This document shows positions 55,485 through 64,000 of a DNA stretch of 64,000 nucleotides, piece after piece (within the stretch, counting starts at the first letter, position 1; the number at the start of each line of letters is the position of its first letter). Under the pieces are notes generated by a model. The model worked only from the letters and a program-made list of their open reading frames with translations. It ran no database searches and was not told the DNA's origin. Source of the DNA: Dromiciops gliroides (lineage: Eukaryota; Chordata; Mammalia; Microbiotheria; Microbiotheriidae); the NCBI RefSeq assembly GCF_019393635.1, contig NC_057866.1, positions 164,566,403 through 164,630,402 on the forward strand, in the 5' to 3' direction. Both the position numbers and the translations under genes were made by a program.

Positions 55485-56424
55485 CTGAAATAATCTGTCC
55501 AAGGTAACACACCTAGTAAGTTTCAGGACCTTCTTTTTCTGAGGAAGCAGGGAGAAACTGTTAAAAACATTTCTACTCAATTTTTATATTAGATGGGCAA
55601 ATATTCTTTTTTTTGTACTTTCAGCTTAGAGTAGAGTGGTCACTGTGAGTTTTCTTCACTCCAAGAGGCATCTCCAAAGGTGATTTTCACTTATTCTGCT
55701 AGATTCATTGTTGGCAATCTATGTAGCAATGAAGAAGATGCCTCTATTTAAAACTGTGAGCAACCAAGGTGTTTGACAAGTATTTCTGAGAAAACAGCAA
55801 AAAATGTAAAAAACAAAACAAAAACATGCTTTGCAAATTGTGGTGACAGTAACAATATAGGAAGTGTAAGGAACCTGTTAAAAGGGAAACATGATCAAAG
55901 GAGACACTGCAATAATATGGGAATAGCTCTAATCTGTGACTTCTGAGTTTTACTATAATTGAATTATCAGTCATCTGAAAAAAAACCAAGTGATTTCAGA
56001 ATGGACTTTTATTTTTTTATTTTTACTAAGTTGAATTCTATTAATTCATCTTGTCTTAGAAATCACTTATTTTCCAATGACCAGTTTCTTGTGTTATGTT
56101 TTTACCTACTTCCTTCCATGCCTTTGCTCTCCTTACCATATTTACAACTAGTCAATAAAAATGAGTTTTTGGCTCCAGTCCTGCATGGAAGGTTACAATA
56201 TAGAATACTTTTTGAAGAGCTATATGGTGACAGACCTGGCAAGCTAATGTATCTGTGTAACTGATTTAGGGTAACTGATTTAGGGTCTTCTGGGAGGAGA
56301 GAGAAACATAAGTAATTTCCTACTCCCTAAAATCAGGTTTAGTTAGGTGCTAGAGTTTTGTGACATGCTAACAGACTTGCAATAATGTTTCAGCCATGGT
56401 GGTCTACTAGCTGTTCTGTGAACT
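55485..56424. other. Mostly unassigned intron sequence
   Basis: A faint antisense MIR fragment at 55485-55545 ('ccaaggtaacacacctagta'); otherwise nothing recognised. Confidence 0.45.
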
Positions 56425-56690
56425 TGGCATTCCTTTTCCTGCCTCCACACTTTTGCCTAGGCTGTTCCAAGAATACATTTTTCTCATCTTCCTCTTAGAA
56501 TTCATTGCTTTCTTCAATAGTAACTTTCTTCAGGTGCCACCTATTAGATACAAAGGAAAGGAAAACTATCTCCCTAGGATTTTTTTTCCTCTTTCTTACT
56601 TCAAGTTATCTTATATTTACTTATCTGTGTACATGTTATTTCCCAGTGGAATATAAGTGCCTCAAGGGAAAGGACTGCTTTTTGTAGTAG
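56425..56690 (+). mobile_element. L2-like LINE 3' end
   Basis: 'tccttttcctgcctccacac', 'ctcttagaattcattgcttt', 'cagtggaatataagtgcctc', 'aagggaaaggactgcttttt'. Confidence 0.65.
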
Positions 56691-56699
56691 ATAGAGTAA

Positions 56700-57815
56700 G
56701 CTGGCCTCAGTTCTCCACATTGATTAAATCTATCATAACTTGGACCTCCCTCACTGTCCAAAAATAAATAAGCATATCTTCTATAGAATTGCCATGGAAG
56801 TAAACTCAAATGAACCGATTTTGCTAATGCACACTGTAAGACTGTTTTTCAGGCACCTGGACTGTGTGGGAATCAGCTCACTCATAATGCTGTGTTAATA
56901 GTGTATTTACAATGCTGTAGCCCACGTACAGTTTCTTGAGTGAAAGGGTTGGGGGAGGAATCTGTATTGGTTCATCCCCTCCTTCCAACTTGCCCTGATT
57001 TCTCTCACACATACTCCCTAGCACTTTGAAGGGAGTAGCTGGAAAGCAAGGGGAAAAGAGAAAGCAAGATATTAGACATTTTCTCAAGGAGATTTTCCAC
57101 CTGCTCAAAGGTGAAGGGGTGCGATTGGCCTCCCAGAAGAGTCTAACCAGAACACTGTTTCTTCTTGCTATTCTTTCACATCCCACTGCTCCCTGCCTCC
57201 TTCCCCTTTACCACCCCCTTGAAGAAAAAGAAAACACCTTAAAACATCAAGCACTTTCTGGTTGAGAAAGGAAAACAGACTCAGAAGTTTAGAAATGGAA
57301 ACAGCTTGCTAACAATTAAGTCTCAGGATCTGTGAGCATGAGTGTGAAGTATTTTTAAAGAATAACAGAAACCTGTCACTGTTCTGGAAAACATCAAGCA
57401 ATTGTTTTTGCACGTACAGAGAAAAGAAATGCTTTGAAAATATTTCAAATAAAAATTTCCTTTGGAACCATTACAAGTTCTGGGCTCCCAGAGTCCCATA
57501 TGTTCCAAATAACTGTAGTTTTCTTTTTGCCAATTCATATTTTATGCTCTTGGATGGACTTGCTATTTTAAAGTGGAAAAAATTAAGAGCAGGTTGTTTG
57601 ACACATCTCTTTCTTGCTTAGTGTGTTTTGTTCCAATCTTCAAAGATCTTTCTTAAGAATAATTGTGTTAATTGAACTCTTTTTGGTCTTTTTGGGGGAT
57701 CTGTTTTGTGTTTCACAAATTCAGATTCTACTTTTAAAATAACTTTTAATGATAACTTTTGTTTAAACATCATTTTCAATCCTGGATATGCCTTCTACCT
57801 CCTAGTCCTCCTTTA
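56700..57815. other. Unassigned intron sequence, 1.1 kb
   Basis: No exon or repeat recognised. The frames at 56878-57186 (antisense) and 57026-57265 lack domains. Confidence 0.5.
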
Positions 57816-57823
57816 TAAGCTAT

Positions 57824-57827
<4 letters not shown>

Positions 57828-57891
<64 letters not shown>

Positions 57892-58034
57892 TTATTTTTT
57901 CAAGGCAATGGGGGTTAAATGACTTGCCCAGGGTCACACAGCTAGTAAGTGTCAAGTGTCTGAGGCCGGATTTGAACTCAGGTACTCCTGAATCCAGAGC
58001 CGGTGCTTTATCCACTGCGCCACCTAGCTGCCCT
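57828..58034 (-). mobile_element. S1 SINE, antisense, tail expanded to (TCTA)n
   Basis: Target duplication agctatttat at 57818-57827 and 58035-58044 encloses both the SINE body (57898-58034) and about 16 TCTA units (57828-57891), so the microsatellite arose in the SINE's A-tail. Confidence 0.94.
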
Positions 58035-58095
58035 AGCTATTTATTTTTAAAAGGATAATGAACACTTTTTAAAGTTACTTTTAACCATTCTTCAA

Positions 58096-58268
58096 GGGGC
58101 AACTATGTGGTGAAGTGGATAGAGCATTGGCCCTGAAGTTGAGAGGACTGCAGTTCAAATCTCACCTTAGACACTTAGTAGCTGTGTGATTCTGGGCAAG
58201 TCACTTAACTCCAGTTGCCTTAAATGTCTGGGGCCCTCTCCAGTCATCCTGATTTATATCTTGCCACT
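58096..58268 (+). mobile_element. S1-related SINE with different 3' tail, sense
   Basis: Body like S1 ('gtgaagtggatagagcattg', 'gctgtgtgattctgggcaag'), then an extra tail 'gtctggggccctctccagtc', 'atcctgatttatatcttgcc'. Duplicated accattcttca at 58085-58095 and 58270-58280. A distinct subfamily. Confidence 0.85.
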
Positions 58269-58429
58269 GGACCATTCTTCATAAAACAATGTTAACTTTT
58301 TCCTCTGGGTGTAGAAAAATTTCTGAATTAGTCAATTTAAATGAACATCTTTTCCTCTCCTCTAAAGGGAGAAGGTAATTAGGAATTAGGAATCTCTTTT
58401 TTTGGTATCACTTGATCTTATGTTTGCCA

Positions 58430-58625
58430 CTGGAAGAGTCCATAGTGATCATCTAGGCTAAACTTTCCACCATCCCTCTGACCCTATCACCTCACCAGTA
58501 TAAGGACCAGGCAGCAGAGGCCCATCAAGATTAAGTGGCTTGCTTAAGGTTACAGAGATATTAAGTCTCAGAGCCTGGATCTGAGCCTATAGCCTCTGGT
58601 TTCCTATCTAATTCATCTTTTTTTT
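58430..58625 (-). mobile_element. MIR/MAR1-type SINE, antisense
   Basis: 'gtccatagtgatcatctagg', 'taagtggcttgcttaaggtt', 'gagcctggatctgagcctat'. Confidence 0.75.
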
Positions 58626-59019
58626 CTGTGCTATGATATATTTCCTCGGTGTGTTAGTAACTCTCATTGCAACCTTGTGACTGCTGGTCCTACTTAGGGC
58701 TTGTGTCTCTTATGGATTTTATGATTGCTGGTCAGCTCATTTCAGATAGTTTCTGACTTCAGGATTCCACCCATTTCAGTTTCCTGGTATCTTCAATGAA
58801 ATCATTTTAGAATCTAGATACTAGCCATGATTCTCCTTCGGTCATATCATAAGGGCTTTATGATAGGCAAATTTCCTCCTAGACTGGGCATGCTCGCATT
58901 ATCATCATAGCTGCACAATCCTTGCACAACAAATGATAGGTGATAACTGTGGTTGTTGTGGGCAGTTAGGAACTGTTTGGGGAGTTCTTCAGCCATTGGA
59001 GCCGCTTATCCTCTTCCTC

Positions 59020-59610
59020 CCCACTTCTACCTCCTAGTTTCCCTGTCTTCCTTCAAGATTTAGCTCAAATCCCACTTTCTGCAGTCATCTCACTCACACT
59101 GTAAGACTTTCCCTTTGAGATTAATGTCTTTTCATTATTTATGTGTATTACAGTTCTTTTTATATATAATCTCCTTCCCTAGAATGTCAATATCTTGAGG
59201 ACAGGAGCCCTGTTTTTGCCCTTCTTTGAAACCCTTTGAATCAGTTGTAGGACATGGGGGACACTAGTCCAGTGCCACCTAGCATGGCATGCCCCCATCA
59301 GAGAAGGCGCTGTGCTCTGTGAGCAGGGCAGAATTGCAGTAGCTCAAAAGAAACACGAGATGCATGAGTTTAGAGACATCTCCACTCCAAATGTTGATGT
59401 ACACTATTTGTGTCCAACCTATGGTAGAGCCTTTGGAGCTTGTATTGGTCTGATCAGACACAGTGGGACATACTATACCTTGACCCTGACATAGTGATGT
59501 CGATTTAGTCCTCTGACAACAAAGGACAAAAACTACCACCCGCATTTAACCTGGTGCTTGCTTGTACCTAAGTCCTTAATAAATATTTGTTGACTATCTC
59601 AGAGTTGTAG
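59020..59610 (+). mobile_element. L2-like LINE 3' end, split
   Basis: 'cttcaagatttagctcaaat', 'aatgtcaatatcttgaggac', 'tttttgcccttctttgaaac', an insertion at 59240-59545, then 'aacctggtgcttgcttgtac' and 'ttaataaatatttgttgac'. Confidence 0.78.
59240..59545 (+). mobile_element. Non-LTR retrotransposon C-terminal fragment (RTE-like?) inside L2
   Basis: About 300 bp of text foreign to L2. One frame gives CPTYGRAFGACIGLIRHSGT, which looks like a decayed C-terminal Cys/His motif found at the end of several non-LTR retrotransposon polyproteins. It ends with a 'cctctgacaacaaaggacaa' tail. Class assignment uncertain. Confidence 0.55.
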
Positions 59611-59680
59611 GGGACCTTAATTAGGGCTTATCTAGACCAACCTGAACAAAAATAACATTTAGGAAAATGTTATTGCATTT

Positions 59681-59918
59681 GTTGTTGTTCTTTGGTTGTT
59701 TCAATTATGTCTCACCCTGTCACTCCATTAGGAGTTTTCTTGGTTTGCCATTTCCTTCTGCAGCTTATTTTTACAGTTGAGGAACTGAGGCAAACAGGTT
59801 TAAGTGACTTGTTCAGGGTCACACACCTAGTAGGTGTCTGAGGCCAGATTCAAACTCAAGAAGAGGAATCTTCCAGACTCTAGGCTTAGCACTCTATCCA
59901 ATGAACCACCTGGCTCCC
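59681..59918 (-). mobile_element. S2 (MAR-like) SINE, antisense
   Basis: 'gttgttctttggttgtttca', 'ttggtttgccatttccttct', 'gaggaactgaggcaaacagg', ending 'ccaatgaaccacctggctcc'. Confidence 0.92.
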
Positions 59919-59924
59919 ATTATT

Positions 59925-60020
59925 ATTTAATTGCCATATCATTATTACCATATTATATAACAATGTGATGTTAATATAATATTATAATGTATAATATAAT
60001 AATGATATACTATATCATGA
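59925..60020. repeat. AT-rich low-complexity tract
   Basis: Repeated ATAT/TAATAT text following the S2 copy. Confidence 0.8.
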
Positions 60021-60244
60021 CATTGTTACATCCTAACTTAGTAAGATACTAAGAGATCCTATATTCACCCCTCTAATTTTCTTTTTAAATGAAATCTATT
60101 TAGATATTAAACCAAATAATTAAGTGGAAATGTACTTTTTTTCCCCAAAATCCAGGAAACTTGGATTAATTTTTTTTTACTGGATCTGTGATTTCATCAG
60201 GGTCTGGAGGTTCCAGTGACGAACTTCTGGGACTGATATAGATC

Positions 60245-60405
60245 AGGATGCTTTTTGTAACTTAAGGTCTCAGTTGCCCGGCAGCATTGAGAAGTTAAGT
60301 GACTTGCTTAGGGTTACAGCCAGTATGTTTCTAAAGTGGAAACTGAACCCAGGTCATCCTGGTGCAGAAGCCAGAGCTATCTATGAATTATTTTATGCTG
60401 CTTCT
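60245..60405 (-). mobile_element. MIR-type SINE, antisense
   Basis: 'gagaagttaagtgacttgct', 'actgaacccaggtcatcctg', 'attttatgctgc'. Confidence 0.72.
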
Positions 60406-60409
60406 TTTT

Positions 60410-62125
60410 GAAAATTTTTTTACTCAAAAGAAATGGAAAAGAAGTGGAATAATTCACTGTTTAGAACTTATTTAAAGGCAAGAATAGTTGGGTGTTGAAA
60501 TGTAAAAGGTGGAGACATTTTTAAAAATAGCTTCTAAAATGGTAAGTTATGGCTTTACATTATGCATGAAATCTTAGTTTGCATTTACTTGTTTCCATTT
60601 ACAGTGGTTTTCAAATAAACATAATGCTTTTTGTAGAATCTTAGAACAATGTATTGCTTCCCTCAGCAAGAGAAGGAATAAGGCTCAAAAACAGTGAGCA
60701 ACTGGAATTGGTGAAAAACACTCCTAGACATTTGTATCATTGCCAGACTTTTCAATATTAGTCTCTATTCATTTCAGAAACATAAGGAGAACAAAGAGCC
60801 ATTAATTAAACCCCTTCTCAGAGGGCCATAACAGCTTTTCATTTTTGTAATAATTGTTCTCTTAAAATTTTCAAGTAGCTTATAGTTTTTATAGAAATCA
60901 TCCAATTTCACAGCCTTTTAAAAAATGTAGAACATGACACAGGGTTGATCATTCAGAATCACAACTTTTATATTCAACATAAGATGACCACTGCTGGGAG
61001 AATGGGAGAGGGGTGCCCGCCCCACCCTGTCCTTTGTCTAGTTAAGCATTTTGTGATGGGGTTCATTCCTGGAGAAGGCTCATCCCTAATTAAAAAGAGT
61101 AGGTTCCCTGTTCTCACACTGATTGGTTTGCTAACAAGCCCTCACCTTGGCATCCTAGGAGTGATGCTAATTATACCTTGAGTAATGCCTCATGGTTGGG
61201 TCTCCCCAAAGGAGAAAGTAAAAGAGGCAATCAATGTACAACATGAATCAGGTGTGGAACAGGTAGCTTATTCCTACAAAGAGAGAAATGCTAAACATAA
61301 AAGGATCATAGTATGCCTTAACAGAATGAATAGGAAAGAATTTAATAACTTAAAGCTATAATTGCAGTCAGTTGGGAGGCTAATATATATTAAGCCTCAT
61401 CAGGACCTAAAGCAGTTTTGCAAACATGCTAATTAGACATTTTATGTTTTACCATAGTCAGTTTTGCTGATAGGCCAGGCCAAGCTTATCCCCTCCCCTG
61501 GCAGTGGCTGATATCTGATACAGAATCTTTCTATGCTGTCAGTCACTGCTATTTGTATGGACTCTGCTACCAGTGCTGTCCATGTGGATACTGCTGCTGA
61601 AAATGTGCTAGCGGCTGGATGATGCTTTGGCCACAACTCTAGCTTTCCAGGTCTTTCCAGACACACAGGGTCACCTAGAGACTTCCATCTCAGGACTTCC
61701 AGTCACCAAAAAATGAAAAATAACAAACACAAAGAGATAAAGACAGCCATCTCAGCACCTCCTGGAAGCACAGTGAGAGACTGGGCAGTCACCCCTGCTC
61801 TACCCCAGCTCTAGGGATCAACGCCAAATAGTCTACAAATTTCACATCTGGAAAGAAAGAGAACTCTCAGCAGCCTAGTAGCTTCATTTTTTTATAACTC
61901 ATGAGTTAGCTTAGCCAATGAAAGGACTCTCTCCTTCCCCATTCCTATTACAGAGGACAAGCCCCTCACATCTACAAGCTTCCTTCTATTCAGTGGACAG
62001 AAACTGTACAGAAAATACCTCTGGTTGCTTCAAGAAATGGCCCCTATTATCCAGTTGCCCATGTTACATAAGCATATGGTGGCATCATATTTCTTGATAA
62101 TCAGTCATTCCATAAAATAATCTCT
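60410..62125. other. Unassigned intron sequence with possible LTR remnant
   Basis: No exon recognised. The part from about 60950 to 62090 has base composition unlike its flanks and could be an old LTR-type remnant, but no termini, polyadenylation signal or target duplication can be shown. Confidence 0.4.
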
Positions 62126-62129
62126 TAAG

Positions 62130-62330
62130 GTTAGGAAGCATGGCATTGTGGTATAAGAATCAAGAACACTGAGTTTTGAGGCCTCCTGCTTGCATAGACT
62201 GCTTATGTGACCATGAGCCAAGTCTCTTACAAGCCATCAGGCAAATCTCTGAGATTATAAATTGTAGAGAAAGTGTTGATCTGCATTGTTAGAAAAAGTT
62301 TCTCATGCAGAAACTAATAAAATCTCTCTT
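62130..62330 (+). mobile_element. MIR-like SINE with 'caaatctctgag' extension, sense
   Basis: 'ggcattgtggtataagaatc', 'atgtgaccatgagccaagtc', 'caggcaaatctctgagatta', 'agagaaagtgttgatctgca'. Confidence 0.75.
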
Positions 62331-62334
62331 CAAA

Positions 62335-64000
62335 AAAAATCTTTTAAATTAGAGGTTTTTTTTTTAAATCCCTAAATTATATATGTAGGTATTTTAGTTT
62401 TCATGGGGGAAAAACACCCTATTCCCTATATGACTAAAGGACTTACTTCTCCATGCTCTTTATATATAGATAAGATAATTGAGATTCAGAAACTGTTTAA
62501 TTTGGAGAATTTCTCCTTCTCTCCCCTAGAAGAGCCACAAGATAGCACAGCATAATACGCTGCCCTACCCTGAACATAGAAATATTTATCTTTCCATAAA
62601 TGAAAAACAATCGATTAGTTTTTGTTCTAGTGGTGTTGGGGGGTAGAGGTAGTGGGGGAGATGAGAGAAGGTTCATGCACTTTTCTGGCCTCTTAACCTA
62701 AGATGTTGCGGATAACATGGGCTGTATTTTGGGGTTCTTTCTGCTTTACCAAAGGAGATTTCATTTATCCATAGTGTCTTAAAAAATACTAAGAAGGAAT
62801 AACTTTGGCTATCCCTTTTTATTGGTACAATTAAATTGAGATCACTATGAGTTATGTGAGGTACAGAACATGAACAGGATCAAAAATATTTTGAACACAA
62901 AAATCAAGTTTTGTTTCTGCATTTCATTACTTATATTTTTGCTAATGTATTACATATGTTCAAAGACAAGAGCATTAATGAATATCTTTAGTAGTAATTT
63001 CTCTACTTGTTAAACTGATTTCTCTAGTTGTATGAAACAATGTATTGCTCATTAATCCATATAACATGTATCATCATACTGGGAGTCTTGCTTAAATTAT
63101 GCTTTAAGAACACCTGAAAATCCTAATTTAAAAAAGAGTACCAATTAATATTTGCCTTATGAAAGAATATATCATAAGGCTCTTATACATAGGGAGTTTC
63201 TTAGTAAATTTTAAACTACTTAATTTGTTTAAACAACAAACTCTACCCCTCCATTGCCTTATCTTGCTGTAGATATTAACCTGAATTATATTCCTTCAGA
63301 GTATAATCCTTGGAAGGTTGCTACTGAGCTAGAAAGGCTTTGAGAACAGGCATTTTATTGGTGAGTTTCTATCTGAGGACCAGAATACCTGAGTTTAGAG
63401 AGATTCCCCATCAGAAGGCTGACAGCAAATTCTTAAGGCCTCTTGCCGTAGAAACTCATGAAAACTGGGGCTGTGATTTAGGTTGAAGGAGTATTCACAT
63501 GTAAGAAATCATGCATCTTTTGACGTATTGATGTATTGGAGCAATTTACAAAACATAAATTTCCTACAAGAAAAGCATTTCTTGTGTAGCTGGTAGTATA
63601 CTCTGAATTGCCCTGACTCTTTTCCATGTTAATTTCTAAGAGTTCCATTGGATGAAAGGTCAAAGCTAGCCATAAAGTCAAGGGCTATATAGCCTTTTCA
63701 AACAGATTATGTGAATTTCAGCCTAATGACAGGTGCTGATGGGCTTACCCACTTCCAATCCTGGAAACTGAAACTTATTTTTACTTGGGGGAAGGATGAA
63801 AAATGACATTACTGACCGACCTTGACTCAAAACCAGTCAGTTCATTTATCAGATCCATTTCACTTTGTCCACCGAAATTGCTGTTTAGTGGTTCCAAGGC
63901 ATCCAATCAAAGGAGGTGGCTTTTTCTTTGAGATAACTCAACTCGAGAGAATTGGGTGACTGTAATTGAACCTCCTACACAAAAGCTGCTGTGCCAAGTG
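62335..64000. other. Unassigned intron sequence, 1.7 kb
   Basis: No repeat, exon or RNA gene recognised up to the window end. Confidence 0.5.

Larger units (their letters stand above)
55170..64000 (+). other. DCLK2: DCLK2 intron 2, incomplete
   Basis: Begins at gtgagt and runs past the window end. No text encoding the expected DCX domain 2 ending is visible. If not spliced, translation would add 11 residues and stop at TAA 55203-55205. Confidence 0.9.

Noticed and set aside
57026..57265. 79-codon frame in intron 2 as an alternative DCLK2 exon
   Set aside because: No similarity to doublecortin or kinase sequence and no matching splice sites seen.
737..58268. tRNA genes at the S1 SINE 5' ends
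   Set aside because: The 5' parts are tRNA-like because the SINE is tRNA/CORE-derived. Copies carry A-tails and target duplications and lack a complete cloverleaf.

Overview
The window looks like nuclear DNA from a marsupial. It is AT-rich and full of a roughly 150-bp tRNA/CORE-type SINE (called S1 here; its sense 5' end reads GGGGCAGCTAGGTGG), with a longer MAR-like SINE (S2), MIR relatives, many 5'-truncated L1 copies, L2 and L3/CR1 pieces and solo LTRs. S1 abundance points to a marsupial, probably Australian, but the species cannot be fixed from the sequence alone. Repeat family names are from memory and should be read as class-level calls.

Only one protein-coding gene can be supported: the 5' part of DCLK2 (doublecortin-like kinase 2) on the + strand. 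A CpG-rich, TATA-poor promoter and 5' leader (about 19.39-20.58 kb) precede coding exon 1 (20584-21004). Intron 1 is 33.8 kb (21005-54834). Coding exon 2 is 54835-55169, and intron 2 runs from 55170 past the window end. The two exons join in frame (756 nt, 252 codons) and encode the N-terminal microtubule-binding part: all of the first doublecortin (DCX) domain and most of the second. The kinase domain lies downstream of the window. No RNA gene, CRISPR array or second gene was found.

Layout: 1-1.15 kb holds a decayed Ty3/gypsy-type pol fragment; 2.8-5.4 kb is a pile of antisense L1 3' ends; 6-13.6 kb is mostly SINE/MIR debris including a local 200-bp duplication; 14-18.7 kb is an old sense L1 apparently split by a 3.8-kb L2-clade LINE that itself carries an antisense LTR-like block; 19.2-21.0 kb is the DCLK2 promoter and exon 1; 21-35.9 kb is intron 1 with dense SINE/MIR; 35.9-42 kb is two head-to-tail antisense L1-related elements sharing a captured SINE and interrupted by a sense L1 and two solo LTRs; 47.1-52.3 kb is a multi-level nest of L1s plus a solo LTR with readable target-site duplications; 52.3-64 kb is exon 2 and intron 2 with sparser repeats.

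No novel gene system is visible. The most informative signals are transposon stratigraphy: the nested L1/LTR stack, the SINE captured by an L1-derived family, the gypsy fossil, and the strong antisense bias of SINEs.
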